The notes: generated from the sequence alone by a model not told the origin. A DNA stretch of 41,276 nt from UBA9732 sp963606545 (GCA_963606545.1 CAVCYP010000011.1:1-41276); one strand, 5' to 3'. Shown: positions 24,400 to 33,680, counted from the stretch's first letter. Made by a program: numbers and translations.

Positions 24400-25449
24400 A
24401 TGGAAACTAGAAATCACGAAGTCACCAAGCAACAAAGTTTGCTTAACAAAAACGGTCAAATAATTGAAGAAGGCTGGGCTCGTCACCCGGTTTGGAATTA
24501 TGACAGGTCAAAGATAAAAGCCTGCGCCTTCAAAAAGAAGGAATGGGACTACTATGCCATTACTAACCAAATAGAAGGCTGGACAGTATGTGGCACAATA
24601 AGTGATTTAGGCTATGCCGCACTATTATCGGTCTCTTATATAGATTACAAGCGCGGTCAGTTTGCGCAGGCAGATGAGATGAAATTTTTCACGCTGGGTA
24701 GGCTGGGTCTTCCCGCCTCTTCCGGCGCAGATAGTAGCGTGCAGTACATAGGCAAAAAAATTAGGCTTACTTTCATAAAGCGTGGCACTACAAGGCACAT
24801 AATGATTGCGGCGCCAGGTTTAAAGCTTCCGGATGGTCGGCTTGGGCTGGACTTAAGCGTGAATCTGGAGCAACCAAGAGAGCTGGAAAGCATGAACATA
24901 GCCACTAGCTGGGCGGAAAACAGAAAGGCCTTCTATCTAAATGAAAAGGTTAACTGCCTGGCTGCGGAAGGGATTTTAAGGCGTGGAGATGATACCTCTG
25001 ACGTAAAAAAGACAGAAACTTTTGGCGTTCTTGACTGGGGCCGTGGGCGTTGGACGTATCAGAATACCTGGTACTGGGGCTCTGGAAGCGGTATGGTTGA
25101 TGGCCACAAGTTTGGCTTTAATATAGGCTATGGCTTTACGGATAGGACTCCGGCAAGTGAAAACGTTATCTTTTATGATAATAAAATTCACAAGCTGGAG
25201 GACATTACGTTCAACCTTCCTGCAGACGATTTTATGAAAAAATGGACCTTCACAAGCTCTGATGGACGCTTTGAAATGGACTTTTTGCCTGCTGTTGATA
25301 GATGTTCCAAGATGAATTTTGGCATTATCAAAACAGATCAACACCAAGTTTTTGGCTATTTCACAGGACGAGCAATACTGGATGATGGCACAGTTATTCA
25401 GGTGAAGGACTTCCCCGCTTTTGCTGAAAAAGTGTTTAACCGCTACTAA
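24400..25449 (+). CDS. DUF2804 family protein
   Basis: A 349-residue soluble protein matching DUF2804, a family of unknown function common in spirochaetes and other anaerobes. Recognisable stretches are GWARHPVWNYDR near the start, FGVLDWGRGRWTYQNTWYWG (about residue 207) and GFNIGYGFTDRTPASENVIFY. Many Trp/Tyr/Gly residues in beta-rich segments suggest a barrel-like, possibly ligand-binding, fold, which is my inference. No signal peptide or membrane helix. No Shine-Dalgarno site is seen; TATTCT ends 6 nt before the ATG. The stop lies 2 bp from that of the convergent HTH gene. Confidence 0.82.
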   Translation: METRNHEVTKQQSLLNKNGQIIEEGWARHPVWNYDRSKIKACAFKKKEWDYYAITNQIEGWTVCGTISDLGYAALLSVSYIDYKRGQFAQADEMKFFTLGRLGLPASSGADSSVQYIGKKIRLTFIKRGTTRHIMIAAPGLKLPDGRLGLDLSVNLEQPRELESMNIATSWAENRKAFYLNEKVNCLAAEGILRRGDDTSDVKKTETFGVLDWGRGRWTYQNTWYWGSGSGMVDGHKFGFNIGYGFTDRTPASENVIFYDNKIHKLEDITFNLPADDFMKKWTFTSSDGRFEMDFLPAVDRCSKMNFGIIKTDQHQVFGYFTGRAILDDGTVIQVKDFPAFAEKVFNRY

Positions 25450-25451
25450 TT

Positions 25452-25829
25452 TTATTCTAGCTTATACTCCCAATGAGTCTTGGATAATTCCACGTACCTC
25501 TTTAGTCTTGTAGAAATAACCTGCTCACTCATGCCGTAGTTTTTTGCAATCTCTCTAATAGAAAGGCCACTTACCCACTGTTGGCCAAGCTCTTTTATGT
25601 CAATTGCGTCGTCTTTAAGATGCCAGAAGTTTTGGCCGGTTCGTAAGGTAAACGTTCTATGACAGTTGTTACAAATGTATCTAGGAATTCTACCATGCTG
25701 TTTTGTCTGATAAAAACCATGGCACCTGAACCATTTCTCCCCTTGGGGAAGATTAATCTTGTTGTGCCACTTACAAAGTGGATTGGGACATACTCCATGC
25801 TCTAACGAATTGCTACTGTTGTTTTCCAT
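25452..25829 (-). CDS. Zinc-ribbon and HTH protein resembling a transposase N-terminus
   Basis: A 125-residue protein. The N-terminal half has cysteines CPNPLC, a CHGF segment and RYICNNCHRTFTLRTGQ, as in the zinc-ribbon heads of IS1/IS3-like transposases. The C-terminal half has a helix-turn-helix (LSIREIAKNYGMSEQVISTRLKRY, here about residues 91-114). No DDE catalytic domain follows, no terminal inverted repeats were seen, and the gene has a clean start with GGAGG, so it is a complete short protein or a domesticated remnant rather than an obvious fragment. It likely binds DNA; target unknown. ATG 25829 was chosen for the Shine-Dalgarno site over an upstream ATG at 25895. Confidence 0.7.
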   Translation of the reverse strand: MENNSSNSLEHGVCPNPLCKWHNKINLPQGEKWFRCHGFYQTKQHGRIPRYICNNCHRTFTLRTGQNFWHLKDDAIDIKELGQQWVSGLSIREIAKNYGMSEQVISTRLKRYVELSKTHWEYKLE

Positions 25830-25922
25830 AATAGTTTCCTCCAAAGAAAAAAAGCCTCTAATAAGTAATACAAAAAAATGAAACAAAATGTTCAACTCTC
25901 AAAAATCTCGTTAAAAAAGCAC

Positions 25923-25952
25923 TTGAAACTCAAAGCAACTGTGTTGTATAAA
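25923..25952 (+). promoter_or_regulatory. Promoter of the DEAD-box gene
   Basis: TTGAAA (25923-25928), 18 nt, TATAAA (25947-25952). The leader would be about 17 nt with only a weak TTGGA site. AATAAT at 25964-25969 is an alternative -10 box that would make the mRNA leaderless. Confidence 0.55.
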
Positions 25953-25975
25953 CTCTATTTGGAAATAATAAACAA

Positions 25976-27547
25976 ATGCAGAACGTACAAGAATTTATTG
26001 ATTTAGGACTCTCTCAGAAAAGCATTGAGGCCATAGAGAAAAAAGGTTTTGAACATCCAACAGAAATTCAAACTAGATGTATTCCTATTTTACTTAAAGA
26101 AAATAAAGATCTAATAGGACAAGCCCAAACGGGAACGGGAAAGACAGCAACCTTTGCTCTTCCAATTTTGGAAAAATTAGACCAGTGGCAGAGCAAAAAA
26201 GCTACCCATGAAACCAAAGCCCTAGTCTTGGTTCCAACCAGAGAACTTTGCATCCAAGTTTGCGATGAAATCAAAAGCCTTGGTGAAAACAGAAACATTC
26301 GTACCCTGGCAATCTACGGGGGAGCCTCCTACAACCTCCAGTTTAAAGGCCTAAAAGAAGGCGCAGACGTCATAGTTGGCACACCAGGCAGAATTCAAGA
26401 CCACCTTGAGCGAGGCACCTTGAACCTCCAATCCATCCAATTTTGCGTTCTGGATGAAGCCGATGAAATGCTCAACATGGGCTTTATTGATGACATCAAA
26501 AACATCCTAGCTAATATGCCACAAGAGCGACAAATGCTCTGCTTCTCAGCCACAATGCCTGAGCCAATAAAGCAGCTGGCTGAAACCTTCATGAAGGACT
26601 ATGAGATAGTCAAAGTTCAGACTCAAGACATGACTAGCACCCTAACCCGTCAGGTCTATTACGAACTTCTTGAAGAAGACAAATTCGAGGCCCTCTGCCG
26701 CACCATAGACTTGGCACCAAACTTCTACGGCCTAGTCTTTTGCAGAACCAAAATCCAGTGCGACGAAATTGGCTCAAAACTCATCTCCGCCGGCTACAAC
26801 GCAGAAGTTCTCCACGGCGACCTCAGCCAAATGCAAAGAGAGCTCATCATCCACAAAATGCGCGAACATCGTATTAGCATTCTAGTAGCCACAGACGTAG
26901 CTGCCCGCGGTCTAGACATCCCAGACATGACCCACGTAGTCAACTACAGCCTCCCGGAAGAGCCAGAAAGCTACATCCACAGAGTTGGCCGCACCGGCAG
27001 AGCAGGCAAAGAAGGCCTTGCCGTGAGCTTTGTCACCCCGCGCGAATTCAGAAAACTCACCTTCATCAAGCGCATAGCCAAATCTCCTATCCAAAAAGTC
27101 CGCATCCCCACCGTGGACGAGCTCATGGCCCAAAAGCGCAAAATGCTCCAAACCGATTTATTCCAAAGCATTTCCAATGCAGAAAACGGCCTATACGAGG
27201 ACAGCCTCTATTCAATGGCAAAGAAGCTCTGCGCAGAACACCATCCAACCAACGTCATCACAGCCCTTCTTGCAGAGCGCTATGGAACAGCTCTGGATAA
27301 GAGCAAGTACCATGAAATTCAAGATCTCTTTGACAGACAACCTCGTGAACGCCTAGCCTTAAAGCCTTTTGGAAGAAGACGTCCAGAGCGTCATAGTGAA
27401 CGCTCAGAACGTCACAGCGACCGCAAGGAACGTTCAGAACGCACAGGGCGTTCTGACAGATCAAGAACTTCTGACAAACCAAGAACTTCTGACAGACCAA
27501 GAAAGAGCTCAAAAAGTAAACCACTTGAAGGCAAAAGGAACAGGTAG
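25976..27547 (+). CDS. DEAD-box RNA helicase with basic Ser/Arg-rich tail
   Basis: A 523-residue ATP-dependent RNA helicase (RhlE/CsdA type). Motifs in order: Q motif region KKGFEHPTEIQ, Walker A AQTGTGKTATFALP, PTRELCIQV, GTPGRIQD, VLDEADEMLNMGF, SATMP, then in domain 2 LVFCRTKIQCDE, ATDVAARGLDIPD and YIHRVGRTGRAGKEG. After an extension (about 370-450) the last 60 residues repeat SER, SDR, RTS and RHS units, a disordered basic tail like those that anchor such helicases to RNA. It heads a unit with the HIT and zinc protein genes. A 26360-27170 stretch uses mostly C-ending codons. Confidence 0.95.
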   Translation: MQNVQEFIDLGLSQKSIEAIEKKGFEHPTEIQTRCIPILLKENKDLIGQAQTGTGKTATFALPILEKLDQWQSKKATHETKALVLVPTRELCIQVCDEIKSLGENRNIRTLAIYGGASYNLQFKGLKEGADVIVGTPGRIQDHLERGTLNLQSIQFCVLDEADEMLNMGFIDDIKNILANMPQERQMLCFSATMPEPIKQLAETFMKDYEIVKVQTQDMTSTLTRQVYYELLEEDKFEALCRTIDLAPNFYGLVFCRTKIQCDEIGSKLISAGYNAEVLHGDLSQMQRELIIHKMREHRISILVATDVAARGLDIPDMTHVVNYSLPEEPESYIHRVGRTGRAGKEGLAVSFVTPREFRKLTFIKRIAKSPIQKVRIPTVDELMAQKRKMLQTDLFQSISNAENGLYEDSLYSMAKKLCAEHHPTNVITALLAERYGTALDKSKYHEIQDLFDRQPRERLALKPFGRRRPERHSERSERHSDRKERSERTGRSDRSRTSDKPRTSDRPRKSSKSKPLEGKRNR

Positions 27548-27553
27548 TATTCT

Positions 27554-27964
27554 ATGAGTATGGAAACCTTGTTTACAAAAATTGGAAAGGGAGAAATCCC
27601 AAGTGTTAAACTTTACGAAGATGATATTTGCTTCGTAATCATGGATATTAATCCTGTTGTCAAAGGCCATGCCCTTGTAATAAGTCGTGAGCCTTATCCT
27701 AACATGGCAAGCTGCCCAGATGACGTGCTAGCACATCTCATTCAGGTTGCAAAACGTGTAGACCAAAAGCAAAACGATGTCCTAAAAAGCGAGGGATCTA
27801 ATATTTTTATTAACAACAACCCAGCTTCAGGACAGGAAGTTCCACATATCCACGTACATGTAGTACCTAGATATGCTAACGATGGCAGAAAGTATTTTGC
27901 CCTTCATGACAAATATGAAGACGGTGAAATCCAAAAGCTTGGAGAAAAGCTTAAGCTTAATTAA
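27554..27964 (+). CDS. HIT family protein (Hint-like)
   Basis: A 136-residue histidine-triad protein. IGKGEIPSVKLYEDD near the start, DINPVVKGHALVISREPYPN in the middle and the HIT motif VPHIHVHVVPRY are intact, predicting hydrolysis of purine nucleotide phosphoramidates or similar substrates. It starts 6 bp after the helicase stop. An alternative ATG lies two codons downstream (27560). Confidence 0.93.
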   Translation: MSMETLFTKIGKGEIPSVKLYEDDICFVIMDINPVVKGHALVISREPYPNMASCPDDVLAHLIQVAKRVDQKQNDVLKSEGSNIFINNNPASGQEVPHIHVHVVPRYANDGRKYFALHDKYEDGEIQKLGEKLKLN

Positions 27965-27974
27965 GGATAAAATT

Positions 27975-28265
27975 ATGGCAAACTGTCCTTATTGCGGAAG
28001 CCCAATTCCAGAGCAAGTCTCAAGAACAACAGAATGTCCTTCCTGTGCTCGTTCTTTGCACAGTTGCAAATGTTGCACCTATTATAGCCCAGACTCACAC
28101 TATGGCTGTAGAGAAACCATAGATGAGGCAGTTTGGGATAAAGAGAAGGCAAATTTTTGCGATTATTTCAAACTAAAGAATACCGGAGCTAGTTCTGGGG
28201 TCTCAAAACAGGAAGAAGCTGCACAAAAGTCCAGAGACGCCTTGGCAAAGCTGTTTTCTGTTTAA
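27975..28265 (+). CDS. Small zinc-ribbon protein
   Basis: A 96-residue protein with many cysteines: CPYCGSPIPEQ at the start, TECPSCARSLHSCKCCTYYSPDSHYGC in the middle (shown by its Cys pattern C-x2-C, C-x-C-C) and NFCDYF, ending in a charged helix. Two zinc sites are likely. Start ATG 27975 lies 10 bp after the HIT gene with GGAT upstream. I recall similar proteins in spirochaetes but no assigned function. The stop lies 4 bp from the convergent TrpR-like gene. Confidence 0.82.
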   Translation: MANCPYCGSPIPEQVSRTTECPSCARSLHSCKCCTYYSPDSHYGCRETIDEAVWDKEKANFCDYFKLKNTGASSGVSKQEEAAQKSRDALAKLFSV

Positions 28266-28269
28266 CAGC

Positions 28270-28551
28270 TTAAATATGATCCTCATCATAAATATCACTG
28301 AGGATGGATTTAAACACAGACTCAGAGTCTTTGAGAATCTTTGAGCCTCTTGTAATCTTACAGAGGCTCACTTCCATCTCCTCTGCAATCTTTCTCTGAG
28401 GCTTACCCTGATAGAGCTCCTTCATTAGGTACCAACGTTTAGCAATATCTGTAATTTCTTTTGAAGTGAAGAGTTCCTCAAAGAGTTTTCTCATAGTTCT
28501 TTTATCGGTAGTTTTAGTGAAAATATCAATTAATTCATCAAGATTATCCAT
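28270..28551 (-). CDS. TrpR-like (YerC/YecD) DNA-binding protein
   Basis: A 93-residue protein of the Trp repressor superfamily: LFEELFTSKEITDIAKRWYLMKELYQGK followed by the helix-turn-helix KPQRKIAEEMEVSLCKITRGSKIL (quoted as separate parts of the TrpR fold). The sequence G-K-P-Q-R-x-I-A-x-x-M-x-V-S is characteristic. Most relatives of this YerC subgroup have no tested ligand, so tryptophan control is not implied. GGGAG lies before the ATG. It is the last gene of the minus-strand unit that begins at 34881. No operator was recognised. Confidence 0.88.
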   Translation of the reverse strand: MDNLDELIDIFTKTTDKRTMRKLFEELFTSKEITDIAKRWYLMKELYQGKPQRKIAEEMEVSLCKITRGSKILKDSESVFKSILSDIYDEDHI

Positions 28552-28570
28552 AAGACGCTCCCAATCTTAA

Positions 28571-30136
28571 TTAAAGTAAAGGTGCAATGAGTTTTACAAG
28601 CTGGCCGGTGAGTTTCATAACCCAGGATCTATTATTAACATCTTTCATAGTTACTTCTTTGCATAGTTCAAAAGTATGAGAGAAATCGGATTTTACGGAG
28701 CTTACCATGCTGCCCCCGTAGAAGACAGACCCGCTTTCAAAGTGCAGATAGAAGGATCTAAAGTCCATGTTGGTGGTGCCCACAATTGCGCGTTTATCAT
28801 CACTGACAAACATTTTGGAGTGGATAAAGCCCGGCACGTACTCAAAGATTCGAATTCCGTTTGCAATTAAGACTTTGTAGTTTGACTTAGTCAGGGCATA
28901 GACAATTTTCTTATCTGGAATTGCAGGTGTGATAATTCTCACGTCCACGCCGCTTTGAGCAGCAAGCTTTAGTGCATTAACCATGGCGCTATCCAAGATT
29001 AAATAAGGAGTACTAATCCAAACGTACTTTTTGGCCGTGTTAATCAAATGGATGTAGGCATTTTCAGCAACATAGAAGTTATCAAGAGGACTATCGCCAA
29101 AGCTCTGCACAAGACCATCGGTTTTCTTCTTTTCAGTTGGATAGTAAAGTGAAAAGTCTTCAATGGCGTACTTTTTAGGAGCCGAGAAAATCCAGAGCTG
29201 AAGGAACATAAAGGTATAACTCCAAACTCCGCATCCCTTTAGAATAAAAGCATTATCCTTCCAATGTCCAAAACGAATTGTACGGTTAATGTATTCATCT
29301 GCAATATTAATTCCACCACTTATGGCCGTATTGCCATCAATTATGCAAACCTTTCTGTGGTCTCTGTAGTTAAGCCTAGGATTCAATCGTGGCCTGACAG
29401 GGTTAAAAGCCACCGCTTTTATGCCATATTGACGCAATTTAAGGTAGTATTTGTTGGGAAGAGTACCAATACTTCCCATGTCATCATACATGAGTCTAAC
29501 ATCCACCCCTTGGGCTACTTTTTCTTTTAGAATCTCCAAGACACTATCCCAGAACTGACCCTTTTCATAGATAAAATATTCTAGAAAAATGAACTTTTGG
29601 GCTTTCTTCAGTTCCTCAAGCATTACTGGATAGCAGTAATCTCCAAGAGAATAGTAGGAAAACTGAGTGTTGGAATAGGTCATACAGCCAGTAATGTTGG
29701 CAAGGTAGTTGTGCAGCCTTAAATCTTCTGGAGGAAGCTCCTCTAAAGCCACAGCGCCCTCCGGAGGTTGAAGGGCCGTAGAATTTGGTGAGCTCTTAAA
29801 CTCTGCCATAGAGTGAGCCTGCATCAAATTCTGATATCCAGCAATCTTGCGTTTCTCCCATTTACCTCTTTTCTTATTACCAAAGATTAGATACATAAAG
29901 CAGCCAAAGATAGGCACAACTAGGATTAAAAGAATCCAAGAAAGCTTATACTCAGGGGCATCATCTCTAGTAAAAATAGCAAAGGCAATTACAAGACCTA
30001 AAACAAAGTCAAAAACAGAAAGACTGAAGTAGCTTTCAGCATAGGTTAGCATAAAGAAAAGGAACGCTGCCTGAATTATCAAAAAGAGGAACGTCCATGC
30101 TAATCTACCTGTGATAAACTTCAAAAACTTTCTCAT
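28571..30136 (-). CDS. cls: Cardiolipin synthase
   Basis: A 521-residue phospholipase-D-type enzyme condensing phosphatidylglycerol into cardiolipin. Two N-terminal membrane helices (about 10-60) with the PLDc_N pattern LSWILLILVVPIFGCFMYL lead to two HKD motifs: DHRKVCIIDGNTAISGGINI (about residue 245) and FIHSKMFVSDDKRAIVGTTN (about 435). The last helix ends LIAPLL. It shares a base with the upstream ABC gene's stop, so it is translationally coupled. Linkage to an exporter and a TrpR-like gene suggests an envelope-related unit. Confidence 0.93.
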   Translation of the reverse strand: MRKFLKFITGRLAWTFLFLIIQAAFLFFMLTYAESYFSLSVFDFVLGLVIAFAIFTRDDAPEYKLSWILLILVVPIFGCFMYLIFGNKKRGKWEKRKIAGYQNLMQAHSMAEFKSSPNSTALQPPEGAVALEELPPEDLRLHNYLANITGCMTYSNTQFSYYSLGDYCYPVMLEELKKAQKFIFLEYFIYEKGQFWDSVLEILKEKVAQGVDVRLMYDDMGSIGTLPNKYYLKLRQYGIKAVAFNPVRPRLNPRLNYRDHRKVCIIDGNTAISGGINIADEYINRTIRFGHWKDNAFILKGCGVWSYTFMFLQLWIFSAPKKYAIEDFSLYYPTEKKKTDGLVQSFGDSPLDNFYVAENAYIHLINTAKKYVWISTPYLILDSAMVNALKLAAQSGVDVRIITPAIPDKKIVYALTKSNYKVLIANGIRIFEYVPGFIHSKMFVSDDKRAIVGTTNMDFRSFYLHFESGSVFYGGSMVSSVKSDFSHTFELCKEVTMKDVNNRSWVMKLTGQLVKLIAPLL

Positions 30137-31932
30137 TAAAACTCTGCAGCTCCCTTAAACTGACTAACGTATAGATTGTAATAAAAACTCTTTTTTGCCA
30201 AGAGTTCGTCATGTCTACCCTGCTCAACAATATTACCATTATCAATAACAAGAATAAGACTTGCATCTCTAATGGTGGAAAGTCTATGGGCAATTATGAA
30301 GCTAGTTTTGTCTTTCATGAGATTTTCCATTGCCTTTTGAACCAGACGTTCTGTTCTAGTATCAACGTTACTTGTTGCCTCATCCAAAATAAGAATTCTT
30401 GGATTACTCATAAAGGCTCTAGCAATGGTAATAAGCTGTTTCTCACCTTGGCTTACATTGCTGGCTTCTTCATTAATTTTAAAGTCATAGCCACCTGGCA
30501 AAGTCTCAATAAAGTGATCAGCACAGGCAAGTTTTGCACAGCGCTTTACCTTTTCCATATCAACTTCGCTTGTTCCTGCTCCGTAGGCTATATTCTGAGC
30601 AATAGTGCCCTCAAACAGCCAAGTATCCTGCAAAACCATTCCAATTTGGTCTCTCAGGACATCGCGAGGCCAATCTCTAATATCAATTCCATCAACTTTT
30701 ATAGCGCCAGAATTGACATCATAGAATCTCATAACAAGATTAATAAGAGTGGTTTTACCAGCTCCGGTAGGGCCAACAATTGCAATCTTACTTCCTTCTT
30801 CTACCTTGAGATTAAAGTTCTGAATCAGTGGCTTACTGGCATCATAACTAAAGTTGACATTCTCAAACTCAATGTTACCCTTTGCAGGAACTGAGCTCTG
30901 CTTTCCATCATCCACTTCTTCCGGTTCTTCAAGAATCTCAAAGACTCTTTCAGCTGCAGCCAAAGTGCTTTGGAAAACGTTAGCAATATTGGTTATTTCC
31001 TGAATTGGCATATTAAAGCGCTTAACGTACTGAACAAAGGCCTGAATATCTCCAATAGCAAGCTTTCCTGCTAGAGCAAGAAGTGCGCCTACAACAACTA
31101 CCAAAATGTAACCAAAGTTTCCGGCAAACATAGTAAGCGGATGAATAACGGAGCTATAGAAATTACTCTTCCAACCTGCAGTGTAAAGCTCTTCATTAAT
31201 TTCATCAAATTCAGAGACAGCCTTTTCTTCATGGTTGAAGGTCTTAACAATTGAATGACCTCCGTAAATCTCTTCAACATGGCCGTTAAGCTGGCCCAAA
31301 TACTTTTGGTTTGCCAAAAAGTACTTTTGAGTGAATTTAACAACAACAGAAACAATCAAAACTACAAGTGGAATTGTTATTAAACAGACCAAGGACATTA
31401 CCACATTGATGGATAACATCATGGAAAGCACGCAAATTATGGTAAAGAGGCTAACTACAGCTTGGCTTATACCTTCCTGAATGCTCTGGTCAATGACATC
31501 AATATCATTAGTGACCCTACTCATGATTTCACCTTGAGTTCTTCCATCAAAGTAACTTAAAGGAAGCTTATCAAGTTTTGCATTTACTTCGCTTACAAGG
31601 CCTCTTGAAATTTTCTGGGACAAGAAAGCCAAGAACCAGTGTTGTAGGAATCTAAAACAAGGATTTATCAGATACAAAGCAACCAACATCAGTATAAATT
31701 TTCCAATCAAGGCCCAATCAAAGGTCCCACTTTGCACCCCTGCGGTTATGGCATTAATGGCTTTTCCAAGTACTTTTGGGGCCAAAGAAGTGCATAGGAC
31801 GCCAACAAAAGCACAGAAGAAGGCAAGTACAAACAAAGGGGTAAAGGGCTTAAGACGTGCAAAGAACTTCTTACTTACAACCTTTGCATTTTTTGGTTTT
31901 TCACCCTGTCGAGGAGTTTTTCTTTTACTCAT
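30136..31932 (-). CDS. ABC exporter subunit, canonical ATPase half
   Basis: A 598-residue half-transporter (type IV exporter fold): a basic N-terminus, six membrane helices (about 30-325) and an ATPase. Walker A GPTGAGKTTL is near residue 388. The signature is NVSQGEKQLITIARA (a variant of LSGGQ, about 492). Walker B ILILDEATSNVD (about 516) has the catalytic Glu, and AHRLSTIRDA carries the H-loop. Paired with the gene at 31929, this gives one normal site and one degenerate site, as in TM287/288-type heterodimers. It overlaps the partner by 4 bp. Substrate unknown; drug or lipid export is typical of the family. Confidence 0.93.
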   Translation of the reverse strand: MSKRKTPRQGEKPKNAKVVSKKFFARLKPFTPLFVLAFFCAFVGVLCTSLAPKVLGKAINAITAGVQSGTFDWALIGKFILMLVALYLINPCFRFLQHWFLAFLSQKISRGLVSEVNAKLDKLPLSYFDGRTQGEIMSRVTNDIDVIDQSIQEGISQAVVSLFTIICVLSMMLSINVVMSLVCLITIPLVVLIVSVVVKFTQKYFLANQKYLGQLNGHVEEIYGGHSIVKTFNHEEKAVSEFDEINEELYTAGWKSNFYSSVIHPLTMFAGNFGYILVVVVGALLALAGKLAIGDIQAFVQYVKRFNMPIQEITNIANVFQSTLAAAERVFEILEEPEEVDDGKQSSVPAKGNIEFENVNFSYDASKPLIQNFNLKVEEGSKIAIVGPTGAGKTTLINLVMRFYDVNSGAIKVDGIDIRDWPRDVLRDQIGMVLQDTWLFEGTIAQNIAYGAGTSEVDMEKVKRCAKLACADHFIETLPGGYDFKINEEASNVSQGEKQLITIARAFMSNPRILILDEATSNVDTRTERLVQKAMENLMKDKTSFIIAHRLSTIRDASLILVIDNGNIVEQGRHDELLAKKSFYYNLYVSQFKGAAEF

Positions 31933-33680
31933 CTTTCTAATTCCTCCTCGCTTAACTGGCTTGATGCAATTTCATAGTACAAAGGACAGGTCCTTAGTAG
32001 CTCTTTGTGTTGGCCTTGCCCCACAATTTTTCCTTTGTCCAGAACTATAATGTTATCTGCATTCATGATTGTGCTTACGCGCTGAGCAACTATAATGCGC
32101 GTAGACTTGCCAAGTCTTGGATCCTTGGCTAGGGCTGCACGCAACCTAGAATCGGTTTCAAAGTCAAGTGCTGAGAAGCTGTCGTCAAAGACGTAGAGCT
32201 CGCAGTCGCGGACAATTGCACGAGCTATGGCTAGCCGCTGTTTTTGGCCACCAGAGACGTTCTTGCCGCCCTGAGAGATTTCTTCGTTCACCCCTTTTTC
32301 TTTTTGGCTCACAAAATCCCAGGCTTGGGCAGTTTTCAGGGCGCTTTCCACCTGCTCGTTGGTGGCCTGTGGACAGCCAAAACGTACGTTATCGGCTATA
32401 GTTCCGGTAAAAAGATAGCCCTTTTGTGGGATATATCCAATTCGTTCGCGTAAGTCGCTGACTGCAAAGTCTCGCAAGTCTAGACCGTCAAGGAGAATTG
32501 AGCCTTCACAGACGTCGTAAAGGCGTGGGATAAGAGATAAAAGGGTGCTTTTTCCACAGCCAGTCGAGCCTATGATTGCGGTTGTCTTTCCGCCTTCTGC
32601 TGTAAAGTTGAGATCAGAAAGCACCGGCTCTGAGCTTCCAGGGTAGGTAAAAGACACGTTTTTAAATTCCAGCGTTCCCGGAGCAATATTCGCTCCAAGA
32701 TCCGGCACCTTTGCCGTCTTGGGCTCAGCTATGATGCTATTAAGCTCCAGCACCTGATTAATTCTCTTTGCGCTAATGTTTGCCCTGGGAAGAATTACCA
32801 TGAGCATGCTCAGCATTCCAAGACTTGAAAGAATCTGGGTAACATACTGAATAAAACTCATCAACTGACCAACTTGAAGTCCGCCCACCTCAACCTGAAT
32901 TGCACCAAAATAGCAAACGGCAACGGTAGACATATTAATTATCAGCATCATTCCTGGCATCATTGAAGAGGTAATTCTGAGAACTTTCAAAGACACCTTA
33001 AACAAATCTTGGTTGCCCTTTTCAAACTTTTCGCGCTCAGTTTCCTGATTGACAAACGCCCTGATGACCCGCACGCCCGATATATGCTCTCTCAAAAGCA
33101 GATTCAACCTATCGTTTTTCTTCTTTAAATCATCAAAAAGCTTGGTGGCAAAAAGAATAATCAGAACAAAAAGCAAAACCAAAAAAGGAACTGAAACCAG
33201 CAAAATTCTTGCAAGCTGCCTATTTATATTGAGGGCTAAAATTATGCTACCAATACACATAACCGGCGCAACAATCACCATACGCATTAGCATTACGCAA
33301 AAATTCTGCATCATGGTGACATCGCTAGTATTTCGCACAATCATGGACGAGACGCTAAGTTTATCCATCTCGTTTGCAGAAAACGTCTCTGCCTTCACAA
33401 AGACATCCCGCCTCATAGCCCGGCCAATTCCCGCCGATACTCTACTACTAAAATACCCTACACCAATCATGGCGCCCATCTGAGCCAGCGACATCAACAG
33501 CATAAGGCTGCCCTCTTTGAGAATATAGCCCATATCCCCAGACGGCAGCCCAATATCCACAATGTTGGCCATAATTGTAGGCAGCGCCAGCGTTCCCACC
33601 ACCTGCAACGCAACAAAAATCATCACAAGAAGCACCTGCGTCTTGTACATCCCAAGATATTTTTTCAGTAATTTATTCAT
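31929..33680 (-). CDS. ABC exporter subunit, degenerate ATPase half
   Basis: A 583-residue half-transporter with six membrane helices and an ATPase. Walker A IGSTGCGKSTL is near residue 368. The signature VSGGQKQRLAIARAIV is canonical (about 475). Walker B reads LYVFDDSFSALD (about 495), with Asp in place of the catalytic Glu, and the switch loop is QRVSTI instead of H-containing. These changes mark the non-hydrolysing site of heterodimeric exporters. It overlaps the upstream TPR gene by 8 bp. Membrane helices such as VLLVMIFVALQVVGTLALP are visible. Partner: 30136-31932. Confidence 0.93.
   Translation of the reverse strand: MNKLLKKYLGMYKTQVLLVMIFVALQVVGTLALPTIMANIVDIGLPSGDMGYILKEGSLMLLMSLAQMGAMIGVGYFSSRVSAGIGRAMRRDVFVKAETFSANEMDKLSVSSMIVRNTSDVTMMQNFCVMLMRMVIVAPVMCIGSIILALNINRQLARILLVSVPFLVLLFVLIILFATKLFDDLKKKNDRLNLLLREHISGVRVIRAFVNQETEREKFEKGNQDLFKVSLKVLRITSSMMPGMMLIINMSTVAVCYFGAIQVEVGGLQVGQLMSFIQYVTQILSSLGMLSMLMVILPRANISAKRINQVLELNSIIAEPKTAKVPDLGANIAPGTLEFKNVSFTYPGSSEPVLSDLNFTAEGGKTTAIIGSTGCGKSTLLSLIPRLYDVCEGSILLDGLDLRDFAVSDLRERIGYIPQKGYLFTGTIADNVRFGCPQATNEQVESALKTAQAWDFVSQKEKGVNEEISQGGKNVSGGQKQRLAIARAIVRDCELYVFDDSFSALDFETDSRLRAALAKDPRLGKSTRIIVAQRVSTIMNADNIIVLDKGKIVGQGQHKELLRTCPLYYEIASSQLSEEELER

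Noticed and set aside
30211..30894. 227-residue plus-strand frame opposite the ABC transporter gene
   Set aside because: Lies antisense to well-conserved ATPase motifs and has no start signals; a shadow frame.
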